Below, piece by piece: positions 13,585 to 23,787 of a stretch of DNA of 64,000 nucleotides. Origin of the DNA: Arthrobacter sp. zg-Y238 (GTDB lineage Bacteria; Actinomycetota; Actinomycetes; Actinomycetales; Micrococcaceae); NCBI RefSeq assembly GCF_024385525.1, contig NZ_JANFLU010000011.1:434001-498000 (forward strand), given 5' to 3'. Position 1 is the first letter of the stretch. Each line of letters begins with the position of its first letter. The notes under the pieces were generated by a model. The model saw only the letters and a program-made list of their open reading frames with translations, did not search any database and was not told the DNA's origin. A program made the translations under genes and the position numbers.

Positions 13585-13615
13585 AGAGTTTTGCACTCTG
13601 AGCCGGCAGGTGCAA
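13585..13615 (-). promoter_or_regulatory. Candidate operator for the TetR-MFS operon
   Basis: Two overlapping inverted repeats lie directly before the tetR start: AGAGT-5-ACTCT at 13585-13599 and TTGCAC-13-GTGCAA at 13591-13615. This is the expected place for a TetR autoregulatory site. Confidence 0.5.
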
Positions 13616-13632
13616 ATTTCCGGTCGCCGGGC

Positions 13633-13670
13633 AAAACGAAGGAGCGCCCGGGGATCCGGACGCTCCTTCG
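13633..13670 (-). terminator. fumC terminator
   Basis: CGAAGGAGCG pairs with CGCTCCTTCG (10-bp stem, 14-base loop). On the minus strand the stem is followed by TTTT. It lies between the fumC stop and the tetR operator. Confidence 0.8.
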
Positions 13671-13703
13671 GCGGGCCTGCCGTACTGGGGCAGCAGTGGT
13701 TCT

Positions 13704-15125
13704 TTAGGCCTGCGGCGGCTTCGTCATGGACAGGACGTCCAGTGCCTTGTCCAGCTGCTCAACCGTGAGTTCGCCGCGCTCCACGTAACCGAGGTCCTCG
13801 ACGGACTGGCGGATGGTCTTGCCTTCCTTGACCGAGTACTTGGCGATCTTCGCTGCGTTTTCGTAGCCGATGAACTTGTTCAGCGGCGTCACGATGGACG
13901 GGGAAGCCTCCGCCAGGTAGCGGGCGCGCTCGACGTTTGCTTCGATGCCGTCGATCATCTTGTCCGCCATTACGCGGGAGGAGTTCGCCAGGAGCCGGAT
14001 GGACTCGAGCAGGTTCGCGGCGATCACCGGAATGCCCACGTTGAGTTCGAAGTAACCGAAGGTGCCGGCCCATGCCACGGCGGCGTCGTTGCCCACTACC
14101 TGCGCGGCAACCTGCAGGACGGCTTCGGAGATGACGGGGTTGACCTTGCCCGGCATGATCGAGGAGCCCGGCTGCAGGTCCGGGATGGCAATTTCGCCCA
14201 GGCCGGTGTTGGGGCCCGAACCCATCCAACGCAGGTCGTTGGCGATCTTGGAGAAGGACACGGCGATGGTGCGCAGCATGCCGGACACCTCGACCAGTGC
14301 GTCGCGGTTGGCCTGTGCTTCGAAGTGGTCCCGCGCTTCCGTCAGCGGCAGGCCGGTGTCAGCGGCCAGCAGTTCGATCACGCGCTGCGGGAATCCGGCG
14401 GGAGTGTTGATGCCGGTGCCGACGGCGGTGCCGCCCAGCGGGACTTCGGCTACACGGGGCAGGGATGCCTGCACGCGCTCGATGCCGTAGCGCACCTGAG
14501 CGGCGTAGCCGCCGAATTCCTGGCCAAGGGTGACCGGAGTGGCGTCCATCAGGTGGGTTCGCCCGGACTTGACGACGTCCTTGAATTCTTCGGCCTTGCG
14601 CTCCAGGGACACGGCAAGGTGCTCGAGGGCGGGGACCAGGTCATTGATCAGGGCGGACGTGGCGGCAACATGCACCGAGGTCGGGAAAACGTCGTTGGAG
14701 GACTGCGAGGCGTTCACATGGTCGTTGGGGTGGACAGTGGTCTCGCTGCCGGCGTCCTTCAGCGCCCGGGTGGCGAGCTCCGCGAGGACCTCGTTGGTGT
14801 TCATGTTCGAGGAGGTGCCGGAGCCCGTCTGGAAGATGTCGATCGGGAACTGGTCATTGTAGGTGCCGGCGGCGACGGCGTCGGCGGCCTTTTCAATGGC
14901 CCGGGCGCGCTCGTCGTCGAGTACTCCCAGTTCCGCGTTGGCGGTCGCGGCGGCCTTCTTGATCCGGGCGAGCGCTTCGATGTGCGAGGGTTCCAGCGTG
15001 GTGCCGGAAATGGGGAAGTTCTCGACCGCGCGCTGGGTCTGGGCGCGGTAGAGGGCGGAGGCCGGAACCCGGACCTCACCCATGGTGTCGTGTTCGATGC
15101 GGTATTCGGAGGTGTCAGAAGTCAT
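13704..15125 (-). CDS. fumC: Fumarate hydratase class II
   Basis: A 473-residue iron-independent fumarase of the TCA cycle, interconverting fumarate and malate. The family signature [11 protein letters not shown] is present, with the [18 protein letters not shown] block and the N-terminal [20 protein letters not shown] motif. ATG chosen because it gives the family start ([17 protein letters not shown]) with a G-rich ribosome site; an upstream in-frame start adds only nine residues. The carbonic anhydrase gene lies 41 bases upstream on the same strand. Confidence 0.95.
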   Translation of the reverse strand: MTSDTSEYRIEHDTMGEVRVPASALYRAQTQRAVENFPISGTTLEPSHIEALARIKKAAATANAELGVLDDERARAIEKAADAVAAGTYNDQFPIDIFQTGSGTSSNMNTNEVLAELATRALKDAGSETTVHPNDHVNASQSSNDVFPTSVHVAATSALINDLVPALEHLAVSLERKAEEFKDVVKSGRTHLMDATPVTLGQEFGGYAAQVRYGIERVQASLPRVAEVPLGGTAVGTGINTPAGFPQRVIELLAADTGLPLTEARDHFEAQANRDALVEVSGMLRTIAVSFSKIANDLRWMGSGPNTGLGEIAIPDLQPGSSIMPGKVNPVISEAVLQVAAQVVGNDAAVAWAGTFGYFELNVGIPVIAANLLESIRLLANSSRVMADKMIDGIEANVERARYLAEASPSIVTPLNKFIGYENAAKIAKYSVKEGKTIRQSVEDLGYVERGELTVEQLDKALDVLSMTKPPQA

Positions 15126-15166
15126 GCCCCCAAGCCTAATCTCCGAAGGCACCGCAGTGATAACCG

Positions 15167-15829
15167 CTACTTGGGCAGCGACGAACGCAGGACGGCGGGA
15201 TGCTCGAGGGCGCCGAAGCCGGAGACGAGTTCGGCGTTGCCTTCCGCCAGCCGGTAGGACAGGCCGATAACGGCAACTTGCCCTTCCTCCACTGCAGCGG
15301 AAATGAGGCGGGAACTTTCCACCAGGCGTTCCGCGGTCTGCTTGGTGTGTTCAACCACCATGTCATTGACTTCGTGCAGGTCCTTGCGCTGCGCCGCCAG
15401 CACGGACGGAGTGATCCGCTCCACCAGGGTGCGGACGTACCCGGTGGGCATTTCGCCCGTGTCCACGGTGGCTTTGGCGGCAGTGACGGCGCCGCAGTTG
15501 TCATGGCCCAGCACCACAATGAGGGGTACGCCCAGCGTGCCCACGCTGTACTCCAGCGAGCCGAGCACGGCGTCGTCAATGACCTGTCCGGCGGTGCGGA
15601 CCACAAACGCGTCCCCGAGACCGAGGTCGAAGATGATCTCTGCAGCGAGGCGGGAGTCCGAGCAGCCGAAAATCACTGCAAACGGGTTCTGCCCCTCAAC
15701 GAGGGAACTGCGTCGAGGCGCGTCCTGGTTGGGGTGGCGGGCGGTGCCGGCTACGAAACGTTCGTTGCCTTCACGCAGCTTCTGCCAGGCCTGGGCGGGT
15801 GTGATGATCTGTTCGCTCGCTGTTTCCAC
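15167..15829 (-). CDS. Beta-class carbonic anhydrase
   Basis: A 220-residue zinc enzyme interconverting CO2 and bicarbonate. Zinc ligands C56, H109 and C112 are visible in CSDSR and GHDNCGA, with the catalytic D58/R60 pair. Dimer-typical residues ([20 protein letters not shown]) follow. GTG start. It shares strand and close spacing with fumC, so they may be co-transcribed; supply of bicarbonate to carboxylases fits the metabolic setting. Confidence 0.93.
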   Translation of the reverse strand: METASEQIITPAQAWQKLREGNERFVAGTARHPNQDAPRRSSLVEGQNPFAVIFGCSDSRLAAEIIFDLGLGDAFVVRTAGQVIDDAVLGSLEYSVGTLGVPLIVVLGHDNCGAVTAAKATVDTGEMPTGYVRTLVERITPSVLAAQRKDLHEVNDMVVEHTKQTAERLVESSRLISAAVEEGQVAVIGLSYRLAEGNAELVSGFGALEHPAVLRSSLPK

Positions 15830-15892
15830 GCTATTGAGGTTACTACTACGGGAACCGGTGGTGCCGACCCGGGACGCCCGCAGGCGTCACGA

Positions 15893-16486
15893 TCAGTTGC
15901 TGCGCAGCTCGCGGACCACGTGTTCGGCGAGCACATCGAATTCCGCCAGGTCGGCGGAACCGGTGAGGATCACGGTTTGCCCGTCGATCTCCGCGACCAG
16001 TGTTGAGTCCTTATTGGAGGAATCGCGCAGCTCCCAGGAGACTCCGCCTGCCGGCCGTTCACCGGACACGGTCGAGTTGCCGCTGTGTTCGAAGATCCAG
16101 GTGGGATTGGCGGCGTTGGTCTGCGTCAGGGAGATGAACTCGGTATCCGGAGTGACATATCCGACTTCCCAGTTCGGGACGCCGTCGTTGGTTCCGGCAT
16201 TCCAGCGGGCGTAGTTGGCACTCCAGCCGTCCGGAAGCTCCAGGGCCAGCGGCTGGTAGCCGGCGTCTCCGGCGGCCTGGTTGGCAGCGGCAGCAACATC
16301 GACGTTGCGGGCCTGCATCTTGGGCGCGGGATTCAGCAGTACGGGCACCAGGCACAGCGCCAGCGTGAGTCCGGTGGCGATCAGCATGCCTATCACGGTG
16401 GCATTGGCCCGCTTGGCCTGCTTGGCGGTCAATACCGGCGTTACGGGTTCATCGGTCTGCTGGGGATCGGGCTGCGTTTCACTCAC
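15893..16486 (-). CDS. DUF4245 domain membrane-anchored protein
   Basis: A 197-residue protein of unknown function, with a cytoplasmic N-terminus, one transmembrane helix (about residues 31-52), then an extracytoplasmic domain matching DUF4245 (QPLALELPDGWSANYARW, later GGVSWELRD). The gene is divergent from glpX, the same arrangement as Rv1100/Rv1099c. The GTG start is preferred over upstream codons because the residues before it (GGGALLGVGHR) look non-family. It could be exported and cell-wall associated; that is inference. Confidence 0.82.
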   Translation of the reverse strand: MSETQPDPQQTDEPVTPVLTAKQAKRANATVIGMLIATGLTLALCLVPVLLNPAPKMQARNVDVAAAANQAAGDAGYQPLALELPDGWSANYARWNAGTNDGVPNWEVGYVTPDTEFISLTQTNAANPTWIFEHSGNSTVSGERPAGGVSWELRDSSNKDSTLVAEIDGQTVILTGSADLAEFDVLAEHVVRELRSN

Positions 16487-16674
16487 CCATCCATGTTCTC
16501 TTATTCGGATGCGATGTCCTACTCCGAGTAACGCACCGCCGCCGAAATCCTCTGCCGAGGTGGTGACGGGGGGCACGCAGACTATGATCGGACAAAGGCC
16601 ACCCGCTTTCGGCGGTTGTCCGCAGACGTTTACAGCAGAATTTCTACATCATAATTTCGAAGATGAGGTTTGAC

Positions 16675-17703
16675 GTGTCCAAAGGTGCCCAGTACTCCAC
16701 ACTTTCCCCCGCATTGGCAGTCGGGGACTCCGAGCCGGACCGCAACCTGGCCCTGGAACTCGTCCGAGTCACCGAGGCGGCGGCCATCGCTGGCGGCCAC
16801 TGGGTGGGCTTCGGTGACAAGAACGCGGCAGACGGTGCTGCCGTGGATGCCATGCGCTCACTCATTTCCACGGTCTCCTTCAACGGCGTGGTGGTGATCG
16901 GCGAAGGTGAAAAAGACGAAGCGCCGATGCTCTACAACGGCGAGCACGTCGGTGACGGCACCGGCGCCCTCTGCGATGTCGCGGTGGATCCGATCGACGG
17001 CACCCGCTTGACTGCATTGGGCATCAACAACGCCCTTGCCGTGCTGGCCGTCGCGGAACGCGGCACCATGTTCGATCCTTCGGCGGTCTTCTACATGGAA
17101 AAGCTGGTCACGGGACCGGAAGCCGCAGACATGGTGGACCTTCGCCTTCCGGTGAAGCAGAACCTGCACCTGATTGCCAAGGCCAAGGGCAAGAAAATCA
17201 ACCAGCTCAACGTGATGATCCTGGAGCGGGACCGGCACAAGCCGCTGGTGCAGGAAATCCGCGACGCCGGTGCGCGCACCCGGATGCTGATGGACGGCGA
17301 CGTCGCCGGCGGCATCGCTGCAGCACGCGAAGGCACCGACGTCGACGCACTGATGGGCATCGGCGGCACCCCCGAGGGCATCATCACGGCCTGCGCGATC
17401 AAGACGCTGGGCGGCGTCATCCAAGGCCGGCTGTGGCCGACCTCCGACGATGAGAAGCAGAAGGCCATCGACGCCGGGCATGACCTGGACCGCGTGATGT
17501 CCACCAATGACCTCGTCACGAGCGACAACTGCTACTTTGCCGCCACCGGAATCACCGACGGCGACCTGCTGCGCGGCGTGCGCTACAAGAAGGACCGGGT
17601 CCTGACCCAGTCGATCGTGATGCGCTCCAAGTCCGGCACCATCCGCGTGGTGGACGGCGAACACCAGGCACACAAGTGGGAGTCCTACGCCCGCTCCAAC
17701 TAG
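16675..17703 (+). CDS. glpX: Fructose-1,6-bisphosphatase class II
   Basis: A 342-residue GlpX-type phosphatase, the gluconeogenic enzyme in actinobacteria lacking class I FBPase. Metal/substrate motifs are visible: GEGEKDEAPML and VDPIDGTRLTA, plus DGDVAGGIAAA and GIGGTPEG. The GTG start is preferred over an ATG four codons upstream because the ATG itself lies within the TGAGG ribosome site placed six bases before GTG. A candidate -10 (TATGAT at 16583-16588) lies upstream. A very strong terminator follows. Confidence 0.94.
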   Translation: MSKGAQYSTLSPALAVGDSEPDRNLALELVRVTEAAAIAGGHWVGFGDKNAADGAAVDAMRSLISTVSFNGVVVIGEGEKDEAPMLYNGEHVGDGTGALCDVAVDPIDGTRLTALGINNALAVLAVAERGTMFDPSAVFYMEKLVTGPEAADMVDLRLPVKQNLHLIAKAKGKKINQLNVMILERDRHKPLVQEIRDAGARTRMLMDGDVAGGIAAAREGTDVDALMGIGGTPEGIITACAIKTLGGVIQGRLWPTSDDEKQKAIDAGHDLDRVMSTNDLVTSDNCYFAATGITDGDLLRGVRYKKDRVLTQSIVMRSKSGTIRVVDGEHQAHKWESYARSN

Positions 17704-17733
17704 GAGCTGACGCCGGCCCCGAACTGACAAGAC

Positions 17734-17779
17734 ACAGCTGATGCTGCCCGGCGATCCGCCGGGCAGCATCAGCTGTTTG
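17734..17779 (+). terminator. glpX terminator
   Basis: A perfect 19-bp stem (17734-17752 with 17758-17776) around the 5-base loop GATCC, followed by TTGT. It is one of the strongest hairpins in the window. Confidence 0.88.
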
Positions 17780-17840
17780 TAAGGCGCCGCGGCGGCGCCG
17801 CTTTTCGGGTGCGGCAGCGGAGCCAAGTAGGCTGGAAGGC

Positions 17841-18869
17841 ATGACACTGCGCGTTACCCCCTGCTCCGATGCCGCCACCTGGAACGAAACCGTGAACCGC
17901 TTCCGCGGGCACCCGCAGCAGTTGTGGGGCTGGGGGAAGACCAAGGCAGACCACGGATGGAACGTAGACCGCGTCCTGGTGAGCGACGACGCCGGTACGG
18001 TCCTCGGGTGCGCTCAGGTCCTGCTGCGTGCGCTTCCCTTCCCCTTCCGGGCCCTTGCCTACATTCCCCGTGGCCCGCAGGGCGAGCCCGGACGGGAACT
18101 CGAAGTCCTGGACGCCGTTGCGGATTACGTCAAGAGCACCCATTCCGCCGTGGCCTTGTCCATCGAACCCGACTGGGATGCGGACGGGAAGCTGGTGGCG
18201 GGGTTGCCCCGACTGGGCTTCCGCAGCAGCGCGAACACCATCCTCATCGGCCGGACGCTGATCCTGGACCTGCAGCGCAGCCTCGAGGACCTGTCGGGGG
18301 ACATGAGCAAAAAACACCGGCAGTACATCCGCAAGTCCGGGCGCGAGGACCTGACCTACCGGCGGGTGACGCGTGCGGAAATCGGCAAATGCCTGGCCGT
18401 GTACAAGCTCACCGCCGAACGGGCGAACTTCGGCATCCACGAGGATTCCTACTACCTGGATATCTTCGACAACCTCGGCGAGGATTCACCGGTCTACGCT
18501 GCCTTCAAGGGCGAGGACGTGGTCGCGTTCCTGTGGCTTTCCACCAGCGGCTACACCTCATTCGAGCTCTACGGCGGAATGACCGAGGAGGGTGAACGGC
18601 TACGGGCGAACTATGCCCTCAAATGGCACGCCATCTCCGATATGAAGGAGCGGGGGATCGCGCGGTACGACTTCAACGGCCTGCTCAATGACGGGGTCTC
18701 GAAGTTCAAGATGGGCTGGGCGAAGCACGAGGATCAGCTGGCCGGCACCTGGGACAAGCCCCTGTCCCCGCTCTATCCGGTCTTCTCCACCGCCCTGCCG
18801 CTGGCCAAGACAGGAATGCGCAAGGCCCGCGGAGCAGCGGCCGCCCTGAAGGCCCGGCTGGGCCGCTAG
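17841..18869 (+). CDS. FemAB-like peptidoglycan bridge / aminoacyl-tRNA-dependent transferase
   Basis: A 342-residue protein with the two GNAT-like folds of the Fem family. Recognisable parts are QLWGWGKTKADHGW, AYIPRGPQGEPG, the SKKHRQYIRKSGRE region, FELYGGMTEEGERLRANYALKWHAI and the YDFNGLLNDGVSKFKMGW C-terminal motif. Fem proteins use aminoacyl-tRNA to add residues to the lipid II stem peptide, giving interpeptide bridges. The helical arm that binds tRNA in longer Fem proteins is short or missing. It would act at the membrane. It is convergent with manA, with only four bases between stops. Confidence 0.85.
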   Translation: MTLRVTPCSDAATWNETVNRFRGHPQQLWGWGKTKADHGWNVDRVLVSDDAGTVLGCAQVLLRALPFPFRALAYIPRGPQGEPGRELEVLDAVADYVKSTHSAVALSIEPDWDADGKLVAGLPRLGFRSSANTILIGRTLILDLQRSLEDLSGDMSKKHRQYIRKSGREDLTYRRVTRAEIGKCLAVYKLTAERANFGIHEDSYYLDIFDNLGEDSPVYAAFKGEDVVAFLWLSTSGYTSFELYGGMTEEGERLRANYALKWHAISDMKERGIARYDFNGLLNDGVSKFKMGWAKHEDQLAGTWDKPLSPLYPVFSTALPLAKTGMRKARGAAAALKARLGR

Positions 18870-18873
18870 CCCG

Positions 18874-20202
18874 CTAGGCGTCGATATCCAGCCGGGGGGC
18901 ATCTGCTTCCCCGGCCGGAACCGACCCGACCGTCACGGCAAACGCAAGCGCGCCGTCGTCGTGCTGTGCGGAATCCGCAGCGAGCCGGGCCGTCACGGGT
19001 GCCTCGGACGCTGGAAGGAAGGCACTGTCTCCGGCCTCGAGTGTGAGGCTTCCCGCCGGGGACGTCAGGGCAATGGTGCCCCGCACCGCGATGACGACCG
19101 CCGGTCCGTGCTGCAGGACCGGCGCTTCGGCCGGGAGCGGATCTCCGGGCGCGGCGGAAGGTCCCTGAGCGAGCTCCAGGCGCTGGAGCGCGAACTCCTC
19201 GAACGGCGGGCGGAATACCTGCTGACCCGACCCCGTGTCCTCGGCCGCCAGGTACGGGACGCCCAACGGACGGAAATCCACGGTCCGAAGCAGTTCGGGT
19301 ACGTCAATGTGCTTAGGGGTCAGCCCGCCCCGCAGGACATTGTCCGAGGCCGCCATAACCTCCACCCCCAACCCGCTGAGGTAGGCGTGGACATTGCCGG
19401 CCGGCAGGTAGACCGCTTCGCCGGGCTGCAGCGAAGCACGGTTCAGCAGCAGGGAGATCAGGACACCGGGATCCCCCGGGTAGTAGCCGTTCAGCTCGGC
19501 CAGTGTGGACATCTCGCGGGCATATTCACCGCCGTCGGCGAGCTTCGCGACGGCGGCCGCGGCAAGTTCGACGGCTTCACGCACGGATTCGCCGTCATTA
19601 ATAAGGGTGCGGAAGACGGACTGCAGCCGTGCCGGTGCCGGGTGGCCGGAGGACAGCTCCGCCACGATCCATTCCAGCAGGTCGGGCACCTCCCGGCCGG
19701 AGGCGGTGACCGCAGCATTGACGGCACGGAAGAGGTCCGCGGACTCCTCCGGCTTACGGAAACCGCACAGCGCCTCGAAGGGCGTGAGCGCGAAAATCAT
19801 CTCGGGCTTGGAGTTCCCGTCCTTGTAGTTGCGTTCCCGGGCACCGCGGTCCACGCCGGCTTCCTCCTCCGCGGCGTACCCGGCCCGGGCCTGCTCGGGT
19901 GTGGGGTGGACCTGCAGTGACAGGGGAGCCCCGGCCGCAAGGATCTTTGCCAGGAAAGGCAACTCGGGACCGAAGCGCCCGGCGGTGTCGGCGCCGAGCA
20001 TCCGTTCAGGATCGGCCGCAATCAACTCGTCGAGTGTTTCGCTTCCGTCCACGGGCGGAACCAGCGCCGAGGGTGCCCCCGGGTGCGCACCGATCCACAG
20101 TTCAGCCTCGGGGTCGCCGGAGGGTTCCCGGCCGAACAGCTCGGCGATCGCAGTGGTCGATCCCCAGGCATAGGGTCGAAGGGTGTTCCGGAGCAGGTAC
20201 AC
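18874..20202 (-). CDS. manA: Mannose-6-phosphate isomerase, class I
   Basis: A 442-residue zinc isomerase linking fructose-6-phosphate and mannose-6-phosphate, the entry to GDP-mannose and mannosylated envelope products. Visible are the start MYLLRNTLRPYAWGSTTAI, LSLQVHPTPEQA, the KPEMIFALTPFEALCGFR zinc region, and NVHAYLSGLGVEVMAASDNV. The GTG start matches the family N-terminus. It is the last gene of a leftward run purK-purE-LCP-manA. In many actinobacteria manA sits near ahcY with manB instead. Confidence 0.93.
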   Translation of the reverse strand: MYLLRNTLRPYAWGSTTAIAELFGREPSGDPEAELWIGAHPGAPSALVPPVDGSETLDELIAADPERMLGADTAGRFGPELPFLAKILAAGAPLSLQVHPTPEQARAGYAAEEEAGVDRGARERNYKDGNSKPEMIFALTPFEALCGFRKPEESADLFRAVNAAVTASGREVPDLLEWIVAELSSGHPAPARLQSVFRTLINDGESVREAVELAAAAVAKLADGGEYAREMSTLAELNGYYPGDPGVLISLLLNRASLQPGEAVYLPAGNVHAYLSGLGVEVMAASDNVLRGGLTPKHIDVPELLRTVDFRPLGVPYLAAEDTGSGQQVFRPPFEEFALQRLELAQGPSAAPGDPLPAEAPVLQHGPAVVIAVRGTIALTSPAGSLTLEAGDSAFLPASEAPVTARLAADSAQHDDGALAFAVTVGSVPAGEADAPRLDIDA

Positions 20203-20250
20203 GGGCCTCTTTCGTGTGCTGGAGAGTCGGGTCGGGCTGGGAAGGCGGAA

Positions 20251-21894
20251 CTATCCCACGCTGCACTCGCCGTTGTTGTTCAGGAGCGAGCCGAGGGTGG
20301 CATCATCGCCGATTTCCGCGAGGTACTGAAGATACTCCACCGTTATTTCGGTTTCCTCCTCCTGCGGCACCTCGGTGATGGGAGTTCCGTCGGCTGCTTC
20401 GCCGTCCGTCCCGGTGTCTGCCTCCGGCGCCGGTGCGGCTTCTGGTGCAGCTTCCTCCGGTGCGGCCGGCGCAGCTTCCTCCGCCGGAGCGGGAGCCGGA
20501 GCCGGTTCGGCAGGTGCGGCTTCCAGACCGGCCAGGAATTCCTGCACCCGGGCATGGATCAGGTTGAAGTCCGGATAGGTCACGAAGTTGTCCGCCGCCG
20601 AGCCGAAGTCCGGCGGGCCGATGGTCATCCGCTCCATGGGCTGGCCCTTGGCCTTCAACGCCAGGTCCACGAAGCTGCCCAGCTGGTCCTGGGGGAGGTC
20701 CGTCTTCACGATCTCCTCACCGGCCGTGGCGATGGCCTGGAAGCGGGTCAGGAGCGTAGCCGGGTCCATCTGCGCCACCATGGCCTGCTGGACACACTGC
20801 TGCCGGGCGATCCGGTGGTAGTCGGTTACGAATTCGCGCGAGCGGGCGTACCAAAGCGCATGGTAGCCGTCGAGGGTCTGGGTGCCCGGCGGGATCCAGC
20901 CGTCCGGTGGATAGTGCCGGTTGGTGCCGGGAATTTCCCCGGCCGTGATGGGGACCCAGCCGCCGGAATTGATGGTGACGCCGCCCATGGCGTCGACCAG
21001 CTGTTCGAAACCGCCCATGTCCACGATGACGTAGGCCTGCACCTCAAGGCCCAGACTGCCGCTGACGGCGTCCATCATGGCTTCGGCGCCGGGATCCGCT
21101 GCCCCGGGGTAGAGATCCGCGTAATTCTCCGTCACCGTCTGGTAAAGGCTGTTGATGATGCACTCGTCGCCGCAGTTATAGCCGTCGGGGTACACATCGT
21201 GCAGCGGGGAATCCGCGGGGAACTGGGCGTTCTGGAAGTTCCGGGGAATGCTGAACGTCACGGGCTGGCCGGTTTTCGCATCCACGCTGATCATCGAGAT
21301 GCTGTCGGGACGCAGGCCGGTGCGGTCCTCGCCGGCGTCTCCGCCCATGAGCAGGAAGTTGTACCTGCCGTCCACCGGATCAAGGGACGGGCCCGAGGCA
21401 AAGATGGAGCCGAAAGTCTGCCGGCTGACGTTCATCAGGTAGGCGCCGTAGGCGAGGCTGCCGCTGGTGCCAACCATCAGCAGGACCAGGCAGGCGGAAA
21501 CGAGCGGCCGCACCCTGCGCTGCAGCAGGGGAGGGCGGATGATGCGCAGGGTGTTCAGGAACAACAGTCCCCAGGCAACCGCCAAGGCGGCCAGCACGAT
21601 CATGATGAGGAACGAGGCCCAGCCATTGGTCAGGACGTTGATCAGCAGTGCACGGTTGGTGACGGCCAGGATGATGGCTGCAATCGCCACTGCCCAAACC
21701 GCGAAGGTGACCTGCAGGGCACGCCTGCCCAGGCGCCGGTCCCCGGCAACCACCTGCGCTGACCCGGGAAGCACCAAGGTCAGCAGCAGGAGGATGAAGG
21801 CACGCTTAGTGCGCACTGCGGGGGCCGCAGCCTGGGGGTACCGCACGGGATCGGTGTAGGAGCTGCCCGAAGGCCCGGAGCGTTGCTGGTTCAT
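20251..21894 (-). CDS. LytR-CpsA-Psr (LCP) family glycopolymer transferase
   Basis: A 547-residue envelope protein. Four predicted membrane helices occupy about residues 30-155, then an extracytoplasmic LCP domain ([20 protein letters not shown] with the conserved Asp/Arg, SIPRNFQ, YARSREF...YHRIARQQ), then an Ala/Pro/Glu-rich linker of about 60 residues and a short tail. LCP enzymes move lipid-linked glycopolymers to peptidoglycan. The start overlaps the purE stop by four bases. The repetitive acidic-proline tail could span the wall. Confidence 0.9.
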   Translation of the reverse strand: MNQQRSGPSGSSYTDPVRYPQAAAPAVRTKRAFILLLLTLVLPGSAQVVAGDRRLGRRALQVTFAVWAVAIAAIILAVTNRALLINVLTNGWASFLIMIVLAALAVAWGLLFLNTLRIIRPPLLQRRVRPLVSACLVLLMVGTSGSLAYGAYLMNVSRQTFGSIFASGPSLDPVDGRYNFLLMGGDAGEDRTGLRPDSISMISVDAKTGQPVTFSIPRNFQNAQFPADSPLHDVYPDGYNCGDECIINSLYQTVTENYADLYPGAADPGAEAMMDAVSGSLGLEVQAYVIVDMGGFEQLVDAMGGVTINSGGWVPITAGEIPGTNRHYPPDGWIPPGTQTLDGYHALWYARSREFVTDYHRIARQQCVQQAMVAQMDPATLLTRFQAIATAGEEIVKTDLPQDQLGSFVDLALKAKGQPMERMTIGPPDFGSAADNFVTYPDFNLIHARVQEFLAGLEAAPAEPAPAPAPAEEAAPAAPEEAAPEAAPAPEADTGTDGEAADGTPITEVPQEEETEITVEYLQYLAEIGDDATLGSLLNNNGECSVG

Positions 21895-22430
21895 TGCTGC
21901 TGGTCCGTTCCCGGCAGGGAGGTGCGCAGCGCGGCGCCTTTGGCCATGGCGGACTGGCGCAGCCCGCCGGCAAACTCGATGAGCTGCTGCTGGAGGCGGG
22001 CAGCGAGCGGGTCCGTGCCCGCTGCGAGGATCCGGACAGCAAGCAGTCCGGCGTTCCGGGCACCTCCGATCGAAACCGTGGCCACCGGCACCCCCGCGGG
22101 CATCTGGACGATTGAGAGCAGGGAGTCGATCCCGTCCAGGTACTTCAGCGGAACGGGGACTCCAATAACCGGAAGCGGGGTAACGGCGGCCAGCATGCCG
22201 GGGAGGTGGGCGGCGCCGCCCGCTCCGGCAATGATGACGCGCAGCCCGCGCCGGTGGGCGTCCTGGCCGTACTCCAGCATGTCGGCCGGCATCCGGTGGG
22301 CTGAAACGACGTCGGCCTCATAGGGGATGTCGAATTCGGCAAGGGCAGCGGCGGCTGCGTCCATGACCGGCCAATCGGAGTCCGAACCCATAACGAGGCC
22401 TACCAGCGGCGTGGTAGCACGGTGGGGCAT
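21891..22430 (-). CDS. purE: 5-(carboxyamino)imidazole ribonucleotide mutase
   Basis: A 179-residue PurE class I enzyme that moves the carboxyl of N5-CAIR to give CAIR in purine synthesis. The phosphate-binding start [18 protein letters not shown], the SAHRMP motif and [12 protein letters not shown] loop are intact. It is between purK (three bases upstream) and the LCP gene (four-base overlap), so the three are translationally coupled. Confidence 0.95.
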   Translation of the reverse strand: MPHRATTPLVGLVMGSDSDWPVMDAAAAALAEFDIPYEADVVSAHRMPADMLEYGQDAHRRGLRVIIAGAGGAAHLPGMLAAVTPLPVIGVPVPLKYLDGIDSLLSIVQMPAGVPVATVSIGGARNAGLLAVRILAAGTDPLAARLQQQLIEFAGGLRQSAMAKGAALRTSLPGTDQQQ

Positions 22431-22433
22431 GCT

Positions 22434-23600
22434 TCAGTTCTCCTTCAAGGGGTCGCGGCCGTCACGGATGATGGCTGCTGCCCGGCCGGCACTGCGGCGG
22501 AGGGCGGGGAGGTCGTCGGCGGAACCAACGGCATTAACGTGGCCGATCTTACGTCCCGGCCGGACGGATTTGCCGTAGGTATGGACCTTGACGGCGGGTT
22601 CGGCCGCCAGCGCCAGGGGATAGGCGGCAAACAGGTCGTTGTTGTCGCCGCCGAGGAAGTTCTTCATCACGGCCGCGCCGCCCCGTACTGCGGTCGCGCC
22701 GAGCGGGAGGTCGAGGACTGCACGCAGGTGCTGCTCGAACTGGCCGGTGACGGAGCCGTCCATGGTCCAGTGCCCGGAGTTGTGCGGGCGCATCGCGAGT
22801 TCATTGATCAGGAAGCCGGGACCGCGGCCGGGGGTCTCGAAGAGTTCGACAGCCATAACACCGGTGACGCCCAGTTCCTCGGCCAGGCGCAGGGCCGCTG
22901 CCGCGGCAGCGTCCGCGACGGCCGCATCCAAGTGCGGTGCCGGCGCGATGACCTCGTCGCAGACACCGTGAACCTGGATGGATTCGACAACCGGCCAGGC
23001 ACGGCTTTCGCCGCTGGGAGTGCGGGCCACGAGGGCGGACAATTCCCGGTCGAACGGTACTTTTTCCTCGACCAGCAGGGGCCCGGAGCCGAACCAGTCG
23101 GCGCAGTCCGCGGCAGCCGCGGCGTCGTCCACTATGCGTACGCCCTTGCCGTCGTAGCCGCCGCGCGGGGTTTTCAGGACCACCGGCCAGCCGGCGGCGT
23201 TGCCGAACGAGGCCAGCTCCCCCGGAGTGGAGACCTCGGCCCAGCGGGGATTGGGCAGTCCGAGTCGCTCCACGGCCGCACGCATGACCAGTTTGTCCTG
23301 GGCATGGATCAGCGCGGCGGGACCAGGCTGGACATTGATGCCCTTCTCCACGAGGGCCCGCAGATGCTCGCCGGGCACGTGCTCGTGGTCAAACGTGACA
23401 ACGTCCACTTGGGCGGCGAAATCCGTCAAATCCTGCAGGTTCCGGTAATCACCCACTGTGGCATTGGCCACTGCCGCCACGGCAGATACCTGGGGGCCTT
23501 CGGCGAGCACACGCAGCTCAAATCCGAGGGCTGTGGCCGCCGGGGCCATCATCCGGGCGAGCTGACCGCCGCCTATCACGCCGATAATTGGGAAATCCAC
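22434..23600 (-). CDS. purK: 5-(carboxyamino)imidazole ribonucleotide synthase
   Basis: A 388-residue ATP-grasp enzyme making N5-CAIR from AIR, bicarbonate and ATP. The N-terminal IGVIGGGQLARMMAPAA, the ATP-grasp strand LVEEKVPFDRELS, and the metal-binding VELFETPGRGPGFLINELA...HNSGHW region are present. First gene of the purK-purE-LCP-manA run; bicarbonate demand links it loosely to the carbonic anhydrase upstream. Confidence 0.95.
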   Translation of the reverse strand: MDFPIIGVIGGGQLARMMAPAATALGFELRVLAEGPQVSAVAAVANATVGDYRNLQDLTDFAAQVDVVTFDHEHVPGEHLRALVEKGINVQPGPAALIHAQDKLVMRAAVERLGLPNPRWAEVSTPGELASFGNAAGWPVVLKTPRGGYDGKGVRIVDDAAAAADCADWFGSGPLLVEEKVPFDRELSALVARTPSGESRAWPVVESIQVHGVCDEVIAPAPHLDAAVADAAAAAALRLAEELGVTGVMAVELFETPGRGPGFLINELAMRPHNSGHWTMDGSVTGQFEQHLRAVLDLPLGATAVRGGAAVMKNFLGGDNNDLFAAYPLALAAEPAVKVHTYGKSVRPGRKIGHVNAVGSADDLPALRRSAGRAAAIIRDGRDPLKEN

Positions 23601-23787
23601 GGCTTAAGCGTACCGAAGAGGGCTGTTATTCCCGCCTCGCGGCGCCGGTGTCTCCCCGGACACTAAGCAGACTCCCATAAAGGCGCGGTAATATCGCCTT
23701 TTGACCGCCGCGCGTCCGCGCGTCGGGAACTGGCAGCCGTCGATCCGAGTCTTTGGGAGTGCTGCCGCGGATCGGCCTCGGAGGGTC

